Assembly: GCF_037975245.1 (NCBI RefSeq)
Contig: NC_092578.1
Span: 18,113,821-18,177,820, forward strand
Direction: 5' to 3'
DNA length: 64,000 nt
Source of the DNA: Apostichopus japonicus
Lineage: Eukaryota > Echinodermata > Holothuroidea > Aspidochirotida > Stichopodidae
In this document: piece by piece, positions 32,980 through 45,572 of the stretch
Layout: each line of letters starts with the position of its first letter
Numbering within the stretch: the stretch's first letter is position 1
Program-made: the position numbers and the translations under genes
Notes under the pieces: model-generated
What the model was told of the DNA's origin: nothing
What the model saw: the letters and a program-made list of their open reading frames with translations, nothing else
Database searches by the model: none

Positions 32980-35900
32980 AATTAAAAAGTTTGTACTGTA
33001 GTAACGTTAGACATCTTACACAACAAGTTACAGTTACACATACTACATTTACACTAATTCATGTAGCAAAACCCATACCAATGGTTTCACATTATAATAA
33101 TGCTGCGGTTGGGCACCGACAGAGGTTAACTCAATTGGTACGGTAAACAACAGTGTGAATATTTACAACAGGTGACATCGCCCATCGATGCATCACATAT
33201 CTTAATGTCCAAATTGAAAGGAAACATGACGGTGTTCTGAATTTCCATGATCGTTATACGGTTAGTATGCTTATAAAAATTGTGTAATACTTTAGGCTAA
33301 TGAATTATTTTGACAAATGAATTCTTTAATAAGCCGTTTTGTTATGTTACGTTATGTGTGAATCTTCAAGTGGCATCGAAAGTTGACTGGAGTGGGTGTG
33401 CGACTAAATAACACAGGAGTATAAATAGCCTACAGGTAGGCCTATAACCAGTTAAGTCTAACGGTCGACAGTTAACTCTGTAGGCTAGTACAATCTGTAG
33501 GCATAGGCCTGGTCTTGGTACTAAAACTTCGGTAATCGTTGCCAGTAAGTCTATACTTTATAACCTGGAGGTTGGAGCCCTAGTGTAGTGAGTGGCTGTT
33601 AATTTATGAATTTAGGACCATTTTTAGGCCGAAATTAATACTGTAGTCTATGCTATGGGCCGAAACTGGGCCTGGACTGGAGTATAGACAGGGCCTATCT
33701 TTAAGTTTTTCTTGCTTACTTTACTTCTTGACTGAGGCGTCATCTACCTGTCTAATCAGAATATAAATGCAGACTTGCACACAAGGTTACAAAATTTTAA
33801 TGCTGAATACCCGGTAATACTAATATTTAGTTACTTGTTAGTAGGCTAGACTAAGTAATATTGAACTTTTGGCAAGTATCCTAAGCCCAACCTTTGCATC
33901 ACCTTTACCAGTTGAATACTTATAAGCCAAAAGAGAAGCCCTTTCAGCAGCTGCAGTAATGTTATCATTTAACTCATGTAGAATAAAGTAAATTCTGCGA
34001 TAATATAAGAGGCCCCATATACCCTTAATTCATGGATACTACCTCTATTTAAAATCGTACACCCAAGAAACATTTAAAATCGTTGACACAATGCAGCGGG
34101 ATGTACAAAATGTATTTGCTACTTGCCAAGAATTAGTAACATAGATTTGCATTGATCCCAGTATATTGTTTTATCTTAAATCTAGTAAATTCCTTTCCAT
34201 GACATAAATATGCAAATGTCAAAAGGATATGATTTTATACATCTTACTTAAATAGATATGCCCAAACAATATTTTTCTGGTTCATCACCGAAACTACCAA
34301 TTGGCTAAAACTGTCAGCCGACCTGCCAACATGTCTTTCACAAAAATAGAGAGATGACAAATGACCAAGAGAAAGAGAGAAGGCTAAACAAAAACAAAAA
34401 CAAAAAGAGAATGTTACCACAAATATAACCGGAACCAGGAGAAAATTTCAAAGTCACAGAAGGGGGGAACCTCGCTAAAAAAGCATTATCTAGGAAGTTT
34501 TGTTTAAGTTTTTGTTGAAAAGAATGGAGAATTTTACAAGATTTAATTACCCTATAGATGTCTTGCCTGATTTTACAAAATTAGACATTTCAAACTAATT
34601 TTCCGTGTAAGGTGTTACTGTATGTCGGGTCATCGAAAACAAAATAATTAATTACTGTACGTTTATTTATATCATATTTTGCTATTTTAACAATAAGACA
34701 TATAAGAGTTGGAAGCATACCATTAATGACAATATTTGTAAATTATACTACATTCACAGTGTGTGTACATGGTACAGTATGGTATGGCGTATACATGTAT
34801 GCAACATATTGTAATTCCTGCAGGTCAAGATTTGTTTTACTGCAAAATGACCTGGAAAACTTAGCAATATTGATAGTTTTTCTGGGGTAAATTTTGAAGC
34901 AAACTAAAGTTTGGGGGGGGGGGTCATAGACATGGTAGGGAAAAGGGAATGGGATTGAGGCTAGGATGAGGAACAAGGTATAAGATTCATTTGCTCAAAT
35001 ATTAGCTAAATGTGTTTCAAGAAAAATAGGTTCATTTATTTAAAGTTATGTACAGTATATACTATATCAGTTCCGCATTAAAGGAATGAAATTTCTACAG
35101 GGACTAAGCAAGTTCTCTAGATCATTTTTTATGTTGTGGTGCGTGTGTGTGTTGGTATATTAGTGTGTGTGTGTATGTAAAGTGCACTGGAATTATTCAT
35201 AATGTTTCATACCACCTTCATTCCCCCACCTCACTCAAAATAGGCGATCTTCAAAGTGTGAAGCAAAACCCCCCAAAAATGCTTATAAATCCTTTTACCA
35301 GATCATCAGTCTTCATAGATAATAAATTAATAATTTACGTGTTTGTGAGAACTTGGAGAAAGACACAATTGTACGTGTACAGTAAAAATGTCACGCTAAA
35401 ATTTATATTATATTTATTCTGTTCTTGAAAAATATCTGCACTTAGCATTCCTAATCTTATTGTGATATAACTGAACTACAGTAATAATCCATTATCGAGA
35501 CACTGACTTTTTGGTAGACCTGTTAGCGATAGTCAGAGTAATGTTATATTTCATTCATTCTTTTAGATGCAAGGTCTTAGGCTCTTAGCTATCCCAATTT
35601 TTCCCTCTAATGAAATTTAGAAGGTTGAAAAAAAGATGTAAAAAGTAAGCGATAGTTATTGATCCCAGTTGAAGGAGGATTGGTTGTGTTTACTTCTAAT
35701 GCACTGACTCTTTTCCAAGGGAATACTTTGACAAGTGAGCAGCTTATTATATATTCTCAACAGATGAAATATACTGTATACTGCAGTTATAAAATCAGAT
35801 TAGCCTTGTTTGGTTGACATTTTCGTTTGTTTACAGTACGTGTGCACAGTTAGTTCACCTTGGAAGTGTATTATGACGCATCTTACTCTCTAGATGTGTT

Positions 35901-37386
35901 TAAATTGCACAGTGCAATTCAGTGTGTACCTGTACATGTCGAGATGTGTACAGTTAGTCTGTATGTATACAGTCTACAGGCAGTACAAACACATTGCCAC
36001 ATTTTGTCACTTTTACTTGACAGTACTCGATTTTAATTCTCTGTTAGTTTTGAGGAATGAAAAATAATGAATAATATTAATTATAAATATTCAGTTTGTT
36101 AATCTTGCATGAACAATAGACTGCACAATAGGGGTCATACAGTAACAAGTGGAAGTAAACCTTACTGTGTGGAATGTGTTCAACACCTTTAAGGGACTTA
36201 AGTATGGTGGATTCTATAGGATCACAATAAGTGGCATTCTTCAGTCATAAACTACACAATAGAAGTACGTAAATAGATCTATAGTATATTTATAACACCA
36301 TTTATACATCTGTGCCCATTATCTTATGCTACTGTAGTCCATTTTATTACAACTGTGCGTAGTAAAAACACATGCACACATAGACACACACACACGCGCA
36401 CACACAACAACAACAAATTAAATGAATTAAATAAATTAATAAAAAGTAAACGTTGTTTATCTTAACCACCTGTTGATTATGAAATTGTGCTCGCCGAGAC
36501 ATAGTCTACTGTACATACGATGATCACTGAAGAATATGACGCCAGTCCAAAGTTTGGTAGTATACAGTAAATACAGTACCGTCGAGGGCTAAGTTGGATC
36601 TTCGGTAACAAACTCACAGAGAGAAGGTGTGTGAGCGGGTGGGTCCCGTATAGGAGAAAGCAGAACCAGGGGCCAATATTTGTATTTAAAGAGAAATCAA
36701 GAAAGAAGGACTAGATGTATCAGCTGCTCAGACTGTATCATACAGGGAATATAAATACTACTTTCTCGTTTTGCTCTCCAAACTTCATTAACTTTACCTG
36801 TAGTACAATATGGTTTTCTTCATTAACTTTATTAACTTGGAGTGACTTGAGTCACTCCAAGATTACAGAGTTGTTGACAATTGACAATTCATAATCATGG
36901 ACGTTAAATATGAATGTAAGAGACTGACTTCGGTCAGCTTGCGGCTTTGATAAGCCAATGAGGCTTCTTCGTGAGTTACTGCTTGCAGGAGGATCTAAAA
37001 TACATACATTGTATACATACAACATACATACACACATACATACAGTACAACTTTACAGTACAGTAAAGATTTTCTTTCTGTAAACAATTTCCAACCTTGT
37101 AAATCAATTGACTTACTGACTACAAGGCTGAGGTTCTTGATCTGTCCTTGCTGTAGAGTTCCTACCTTTGGATTGTTCCAGGATTTTAATTTTTAATTGT
37201 CAGTATTTTAAATTAATTTCTCTCTCTGGATTGTGCAGCATTTGAGCATCAGAGGCAAGCAAAACTAAAGTGTCTATAGTGTGTGGGAGATCTTTGAAAA
37301 ATTGATGAACAAGGTTTTACAGCTCAAGTGCATGAATATTTAAAGACTGTAAGTACTGTGATGTACCGTTTACTTGCAGTGATACA

Positions 37387-37700
37387 ATAATAATAATGGA
37401 CATTTATAATGCACCGGTATCAGTCAAAAAAGACGCTCATGGCGCAGAAACACAAACAGTGCGACAGCAAAACAAAAAACAGTAAAGATCACATGAGTCT
37501 TGAAAGAGCATTTAAAAGAAGCTAGAGATGGACTGGGTTTTACATGTTCTGGAAGGCTGTTCCACAGAGAAGGGGCAGCAGCAGCAAAATCTCTTTAGCC
37601 CCATGATCGATTTGAGCGATTTTCACACAGAAGTAACTTATTGTGTGATCTCATGAAACTGCGATTTGTGTGATATGGTTACAAAGTACCATATCAGGGA
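37387..37700 (+). repeat. Probable dispersed repeat with AATAATAATGGACATTTAT head
   Basis: It begins ATAATAATAATGGACATTTA and has a later GGAAGGCTGTTCCACAGAGA segment. I recognise this arrangement from repeats common in marine deuterostome genomes. Only one copy is in the window, so the limits are approximate. Confidence 0.45.
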
Positions 37701-39662
37701 ATAGATCTAGTGACTAAATTATGTGTACATGGCACTGACCAAGGCTCTATACACCGTCGAATATACAACGCTATGGTTTCTGTGTACAAAGCCTGCTACC
37801 TGTATCTTTGCACTGTATCGCAATTTGCAAAATTTGCATATCATTTAGAGATACGATACGATAAACGATTCTTGATAAATTATTCCCCGCCGTATCGTAA
37901 TTGTGGCAAAGACACAGAGCTCTGCAGATATGCTCACCAACCAATGAATGTATGCATTTTTGCAACTAACAGTTCGGTACATGATGGTACATCTAATAAG
38001 GGGAAAATCACATCTCTTGTTTAGAGTGACTTAGTTAGTTGGCATTCATGCAGAATGACAACTTACTCCCTGGAGTGACATAAATAAGACCATACATCAC
38101 TACACAACACAAAATTCAGCTTTTACTAGTTATATATCTACACCAATTAGTTTCCTTTTCTAAACTTTGACTCCCAGACATGTTATACTCTACAATGGAG
38201 GACGAGCTGCCAGAGAGGTTGAAGTCAGACTACATGTATGTCATCAGTTCAAAACCAAAACATGAAAGTACAAACATGTGCCAAGGGCAAACATTTACTA
38301 TTTACCTCTAGCTGTTGACATTAAAGGAAAAAGAAAAGGGGGGGGGGGGAGAGGGCGGAAACTAGGAAAAAACATGTCCTCCTTTTTTTTTTCTGTTCTT
38401 TTTGGCCTTTGTAACCCTATATAACAATGCCAATTAACTAGTACAGTAGAGTTCATTCAAATGTCATGTTTTTCTCAGCAGGAGAAACAATCCTAGATGT
38501 CTGTAGATACTGGTTTAGGAAATGACATTGTATTTGCAGCATAGAACTCTAAGGAGACTGAATTCACTGGGTTAAGATAACATGTACTTTCCACTGCCTG
38601 CTTATGTTTGTACAAATTGTTCAAATTCAATAGTTATTCCATAACAAGGATCTTTATATACAAAATGTAAAAGTACTCACCAGGTGAACAAAAAACCATA
38701 CTAAGGCATTGTTCAGCAGGTTCAGTAAAAGGAGGGCAAAAAAAGGAGAATATTTATGTATGTACAGTTACTGTATAGTTAACTGTTTTCTTACTTCCAT
38801 ATTATCTTAGACAATTTATGCTCAACTTTCAGTAAAATGATCTGCTAGTGGTTGTCATACTTTTGTCGTGGTTTAGGACCCACAGTGGTTAGTTAGGACC
38901 CACAGCTCTAAGCAATGGACTAACGTCATTGGGTAAAGGTCTTATACAGTTCAGTAAATCTGCAACTATTGTGGGTGTTTTGCAGATTAATTACCGAATA
39001 GCATTTGAACAATTAATTCCAAATCTATACAAATTGTACAAAGGTTTTTGTGTTACTGCGTTCCATCATTCATAAACCTGATTTATTTTATACCCAACCG
39101 CACACCCCCCCCCCCCAAAAAAAACCCCTAAATTCCCTGAAAGGCTCATACAGTATACTGCAGGAGATGAAGTGGTCTCGGTGAAAATATCAATGTTGTT
39201 TACAAACAGACCTGTAACGACAACCAAATGACGTTATTCGTTACCTATTAGATATATGTTAAGAATAAATGTAGAAATTATGCATATTAACAGTACTGCA
39301 ATAGAAATTGGGTAATCCATCCTCCCACCCAGAATCCTTGTGCTTTAACTGACCACTCACTGTGTGACCATATGATGTACAGTAGTTGCCTACTGTATAC
39401 AGTGAATACTATGTATCCAGAACCGGACGTATTGTCTGTAGTGATTACTAACTGTGCACTGTGTGGTATGTGTACATCGCAGTTACTCACCAATAGCTGC
39501 TGTCCTATTGTGAACTACTGTTTATAATATTACCTCCCACTTCTCCATACCAGCGTTTTTCTTCACCACCTGGTGAAGAATGCAAACAAACACCAAACCC
39601 TATTGTTAACCTTCAGTGAACTATGGAAGTCTCCTTGATGATCATTTTAATAAGTGCTCAAG

Positions 39663-39780
39663 CAACACTTATTGTGAACAACACTGATTTCTGTTTGAAT
39701 TGGAAAGGGAATCCTCTATTGTGTGCTTCGCTGAGTGAACAACACTGATTTTTGTCCAAAGGAAAAGGGAAAGCTCTATA
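39663..39780. repeat. Diverged direct duplication of about 60 bp
   Basis: GTGAACAACACTGATTTCTG and GTGAACAACACTGATTTTTG begin two adjacent related segments, each with a GGAAAGGGAA-type centre and a CTCTAT end. Confidence 0.75.
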
Positions 39781-42659
39781 AATACACATGTATACCATCT
39801 CACTGCATTGAATAAGCTGTGGGTGATGGCTACAGTAGTCCTACAGTAGAACTACATAATATGATCTTATCTATGTACTGTATATTTGTAGGAGGCAATG
39901 GGTTCCTCTTTAATTGACAATTACACAAAAAATTTTTGTTGCAACATCATAAATTTTTATATTTGTGGATAATTATATGGCAATCATTATAGCTAAAGTG
40001 TAGGCCTGCCTTTGATTAATGGTGTTCACTGTAAAGCATAGCGCTAAGTAGCTACTACCCATTGTCGTTTGGTACTTCGGAAGTACGACAAGAGTTTGAT
40101 ACTAGAACCAGCTACTTAGGATAGAAGGTTTCTCATCGCCTTTGAGTTGCACACAGCTTCTTCATCATTGTTAAACTGCTTGGTATAGTGATCTGTTCAC
40201 TTTGTCACTCCTTGTCAAAATGCAACAAGGAATTATGCACATCAATTGATGGCGTTTTGAAGTTAGCGGACTAGGTCAGCAGGTTCACCTATGATCTATT
40301 AATCCAAGAAACCCTGTTGTTTCCTACGGATATCAGTCGTCCTTGAGATCAGCAGAATTTGGAAGGTCGAGAACCTTGTAAACAATGAGCTGATCAGATC
40401 CCTTGACATAAGTAATGTTCAAAGGTTAAAAGTCTTGTGCTCAGTGTGAGCATTTAATGTTATCACGTAAAATGTGGCGGGGGAACTAATCACCAGTCTA
40501 TTTTTAGCTTTCTTGTTTGATGTAGTTATAGTTTTACAGATGGAAATGCGGGGGGTGGGGGGTTGGAGGAGTGAGGGGGAGGGGGAGTGTATGAACAACC
40601 CTTTCCCATCAACTCCTCAAAACAAAGTTAACTGTAATTATTAGCACAACCTTTATATCTGACCTAGTTTATAGCCTAAATATACCTCAGAATGCATTAT
40701 TTCAGTCTGTTTGTTTTAGGGCTAGGGGGGGGGGGGGGGATGACCTCTCAGAAAGTTAGTTGGTTAATTGACATTTTGATGCACTTTATATGAATACATG
40801 CCAAAAACATACACAATTGCTGAAGGTAGTTAGTTTCATAAATCTTAAACATAGCCCATCAAGCAATTGTCAGGTTTCCAATAGATGTGATTTGAACTTT
40901 TGTTATAACATGAAATCTGATACAGAAGGCATTTACTGGTTATCTAGAACTAGAACAGCTTAAGTGTACAGTACCAGCCAATCAGCTGTAATTCATTACA
41001 CACAAAGTATTGTGTATTCACATAGCAAACACACGTTCCTATAACGCCTGTTTGCAGGTTGATAATACTGAACGCTTATCTTGTTTGCAAGTATGCTAGA
41101 TATAAGAATCTATTCTCATACTAGCTGCCTCACAACCCTGTCTACCAGACTAGAAGAATGAACCCACTTATCTCATATTTGTATTTGACTAGCCAAGTAC
41201 CCTTAGAAGCTAAATGGAAAGTCTTGAATTAAATCTTATTTTCTTACTCTGTTTAGTAAGGCATCAAAGCAAACAACCATCCATGAGATCTAGATAAAAA
41301 CTCCCCCCCCCCCCCTGCAAGTTTGGTGTGACAATCAAGCGTAAACTTTGCCTCTCTGGTGAAGTAAGCTTATTATTCAATTAAAGATTTACATGTGAAA
41401 CAGGTATTAATGTAGACTGTTTGAAAGATAGCCTGCCATTGAGTACAATTAGTTTACATTAATGATTGCTTCATTAGGTCCTTTGAGGAGGGAGGGATCA
41501 AAGGTGAGGAATTGTACAACATACATTACCAGGGTTTAACAGCAGTGGTTTGGAAATGATTGATGATTCTCTTGTCATTACGGATACAGATTGTTTGCTT
41601 TGGTGATCAATGCGCGGTAATGATAGTACTATGCAATTTGTAGTTTCTGGCGCATTAATGTCTGGCGCATTAAGTTTTGCTTTTCGAAGGAAACCAAAAA
41701 GTTATCCCCCACATTCTTGCTTGCTCATCGTAAACCACTGCACCAAGTTGCAGACATACTGTGTATAGGCCCAACATCTCTGCGTTTAAGCAATAATATG
41801 TCATATTATTTTAATGGATCGCTAAAGGACCCTTCACATTCCACTTCAGGCATGGTAACCACATTTATTTAATAGTAAATTATATTTGTATCCCAAGTCC
41901 CAAGGGTTGCCAAGTGTCAGCATAGCTACAGGTAAGTGCACTATATACTGACATACAGTTCCATTTTAAAGCAGTGTGCAAGGTACTTGGAACTAGTCTA
42001 CTGTACTACAGTACATGCATTGGAAAGAGAAGAATTATGACTTTATTCACTTTAGTCTGCTCTATGGTTAAGTTTGCCTCGTTTTAATGACATTTAAAGA
42101 TATTTAAATGAGAGTTTAAAAGCTTACACACATGCACAAATAAATCAATAAACAAATGAATTATTAAAGGTTCTAGGTCAATTAAACCATACGTAACTAC
42201 TGTAAGTATCCATATCATAAAATCAGATTGAACTTCAAAACTTTACTGGCACTACAAAAGAATGGTATGTAAGCTACCAATTAGGCTTTCAATGTACTTC
42301 TCACAGTACTTGTCTGCTTTTATGTTGCTTCATTGTAATAACATGAAAGCAAACCAAAGCAAAACAAACGACACACACAACCACACCCACCGGCATGGAC
42401 GTAACATATATTTGCAGAGAAAAGAAAATTATTATAATGAATAGAAACAATTGGTTTACCTGCCACAATATAACTGCACTCTGTATTGAATCTAATTGTA
42501 CACTACAAAAGAATTTGATTGAAAGGTGAAAGTGTGTCATACTAGTACTAACAACTATTATATTGATTGTAAACCTGCAATGTAGAACCAATTAAGTTTT
42601 GTGTAGATCTATTGCAGCTTACAATCGATCACATTTTGTACACAGAAACTGGGGCAAAT

Positions 42660-42955
42660 GTTTAAATTTTTATATCTGGTTGTCCCTCAGGGGTCTGGGG
42701 GTGGAGTGTCTGCTGGGTCAGTGGCTCAGCCCTCACAGAAGATCCTTGGTCATGCAACTTTAACTTAGTTTACGGACTGAAAATTGTTAATGCAGGTTTT
42801 TTTTACTGTAAACCAATGTATGGTTTTTAATCTTGTTGCCCCCAGAGGGGGGGGGGGGGAGGAAAGTGGGTCAGTGGGTCAGTCCTTACAGAAGATCAGG
42901 TCGTGGAACTTTAAGTTTGTGGTCTGTAAGGTGTAAATGCAGTTAATACAGTGCT
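42660..42955. repeat. Diverged direct duplication of about 150 bp
   Basis: Two halves share the order GGGGG, GGGTCAGTG, CAGTCCTYACAGAAGATC-type word, GTGGAACTTTAA-type word, then GTTAATGCAG-type or TGCAGTTAAT words. The second half has a longer G-run. Confidence 0.7.
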
Positions 42956-43056
42956 GTCTTTTAGCAGCTACAGGGGTGCAACAATTCTGAAAGAGTAATT
43001 TGTCTCATTGTGTAGTCTGGCTTAAATACACAGCATGTTTTAAAGTTTAGAAATTT

Positions 43057-43360
43057 AACCGGTGCTACGGTCGAGTGGATAAAGGTGGTGGCAATTGAAG
43101 CAATGAGGCTTAGCAATTATCGGTAGGTTCCGGGTTCGATCCCTGGTCGGGTCATAGTAAGGTGAGCTTTTCATCCAAGAGCAATGTACGATTTCCCCAT
43201 ATGAAACGACTTTCTAAATTGAAAAGATTCCAAGTTTGAGTTCAAATGTTGAATAGGAATCCACCCGATGTCAAAGTTGTAATCCATGAGCCCTCGCGGG
43301 CTTATCCCACATTCGTGGTTGCTTAAGCGTCGTAAAAATAACTGCCTGATTATTAATATG
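43057..43360 (+). repeat. tRNA-derived SINE, family B, copy 1
   Basis: The head CCGGTGCTACGGTCGAGTGG (A box) and GGGTTCGATCCCTGG (B box) are followed by a body with AAATTGAAAAGATTCCAAG and CGTCGTAAAAATAACTG and an ATTATTAAT tail. It is homologous to 47231-47545. Confidence 0.88.
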
Positions 43361-45317
43361 ATAAGCCAGTGCAGTCTACAGTACTTACCAAACTCAATAT
43401 TAAACTGAGCACTATCAAAATTGAGTAAATTATGGAGAAAAAAAGTGGGTACATACAATTGCAATTTATAATCTACGGTTACCCAGGCTGTTCTACTAGT
43501 GTACTAAGGAGGCATACAGACATATGCTACTGCAGTACTTCAACACTCAAGGTATTCCATTTCTATTGAGTCAACATCAGTGGCAGCTTTGTGCTTTAAT
43601 TTATTCAGTGTTTTTATTGGAATCGCTGGATCATGATCTGTGTCCATCAGGGAAGAATCAAATCACTTCAGGTTATTTTATTACTACCTTTGCTGAGTGT
43701 TGACTTGTCAAAACTGGCATAATTGTTGCCATTTCTTACAGGGTTAATAATCTTTATAAAATGATGATTGGTGTAATGGATTGTTTTTTTTTTTTGCTCC
43801 CACCTAACAGTAAAATGTGGAGTTTAATATCCTTTAAGAGCAGAAAGGGTTCAAAGTTTATCAGAATATTTACAGCTTATATGATAGACAAGTTTGATAA
43901 GACTTTAGTTACTGTAGTATAGTCAGGCCTTGTTTGCAGATTCTTTAAACAAAGTTGTCTTGCATAGTTTAACCATGCATTGACTGAACAAATGGTAAAT
44001 TTAGCAGCCACATAAGAGTCACCACAGTGTAAAATGTGTTTGTGATAAGCAGATATATAGGCCTATACTGTACATACAGCTGCTGTTATCATTGGACTTC
44101 TTTTGTGTTGTAAATCTTCTCTGTAAAACTTGTAGGTAAAAATGTAGGTAAACTGTACGATAGTACGGGTTAGTAACTGGATCCACTTGAGAACAGGGTA
44201 AGTGTTGTTGCATATCAGCTCTTCATGTAACTTTTGTTGTATCAATAATATACTGTACAGTTGCCTATGTATTGTATGTGCATAACTTAGCAGAGTTTCT
44301 CCTGGGATTTCTCCTGTGAAAGGCGGTAACTGGTTTGTGACACTGGAGGACATGAACATACCTGGGAATTAGGGGGGGGGTGGGAGGGGGAGGTGATCTG
44401 GAGGCATGAGTGCCCAAAAATGTTGCTGAGCATACTTAATGTCAATCATCCTAACAATAAATTAGATAATAATGAGCATGTTAAATAGGCAGTTCAGAAC
44501 TTTTATTCGTTGCTATAATTTAGTGTTCACAGCCAATTCTACTATGTCAGATGATGGCATGGGTTATATAAAGTTGGATTGCAATCATTGCATGATTGAT
44601 TCCTTCTCTGAAACAGTGAGGTTGCGATGTTGGAAATATTTTTGCAAGCCGATCACAAAAAAGCAGTGAAGCGGCCAGCTCACAAAATTGACTACTAGGG
44701 GAAAACCCTGGCATAGCTCTACAATTTTCCTGAGTTTGTTGCAGTATACTTGATGTAAATCAAGCATTCGCTTTATCTTAGTGTTTAGTAAGTTTTGTAT
44801 ACTTTACAGTACTTACAGTAAAGTATGTTACAAACCTGTGGTCATGATAAAATTGATATGTGAATTGTAGCTTCATTTGAACATTAACCTGTTAAGTTTA
44901 CAGTTCTTCACTTTTAATTGCAAATATTGATCTTACAGTATACTACATGTACATAAACACATGCTTTGATTTATCCTGAATAATTAATCAAGCTCTAACT
45001 CTTGAGTGTTATTTGGGGTGTGTGGATGTGCGTGAATTAATGCGTTTCTCTTTTATGTGTTTATTTTTTAATTTTTTATTTTGTTTATATATTTTTTTAT
45101 GTAGTTTGTGGTTAAGTTATATTTCCATGAATTGGTTACTTATATATATCCACTTATTCTGTAGGTTGAAGTTAAAATGAAGAACATCCACTGTGTGTCA
45201 TTTGAGCACGATATATGTATAAACCATGTAAAAATTTGACTTTATTTTTAAATTCAGTATGTATTAAATATACTGATTCTTCCCTGTCTATTTGTTCTTG
45301 GTTTTAACTCCCAACAG

Positions 45318-45572
45318 GTAATTTAAATGCCCGAATCAGGACCATAACTCCTTTCAGAAGACGTTGGTTTGGCTAAAACTTGAGAAAGCTTTCAGCGAGG
45401 ACGTACGATACAACTTAATGTGAATCAAAGTTGCGGGCACAACTTTCGGAAAGGTGTGAGTTAGCACCATGAGTAGCTCAACGCCTGAAGGCTCTCTCGA
45501 TGGGGATGGGAACCGTATCTTGAGCATCCAGCTCCCAAATGGCAAAACAGTGGAGGCTACAGTTGATCCAAG
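45318..45572 (+). CDS. COBL: COBL first coding exon with 5' UTR
   Basis: A likely acceptor CCCAACAG ends at 45317, then 151 nt of leader. The ATG at 45469 (GCACCATGA) has an in-frame TGA four codons upstream, which fixes the start. 34 codons; donor CCAAG|GTATAG, phase 2. Only 45469-45572 is coding. The 5' boundary is a prediction. Confidence 0.8.

Larger units (their letters stand above)
32980..45317. other. Intergenic region between YAE1 and COBL (12.3 kb)
   Basis: No convincing exon on either strand. Must include the YAE1 promoter and 5' end and probably the COBL promoter and non-coding exon(s). AGGCCT motifs cluster at 32.8-33.7 kb. From about 35 kb ACAGTA/TACTGTA words are very frequent. 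It also holds a dispersed repeat at 37387-37700, a SINE at 43057-43360, a diverged duplication at 42660-42955, CA repeats near 36370-36400 and several G or C runs. Confidence 0.65.

Noticed and set aside
36360-36420. CRISPR-like or other regularly spaced array among repeats
   Set aside because: Repeats here and elsewhere are simple tandem or microsatellite types without unique spacers, in a eukaryotic context.
37710-38024. 104-codon + strand open frame
   Set aside because: No domain, no conserved motif, no splice support; partly follows a dispersed repeat.
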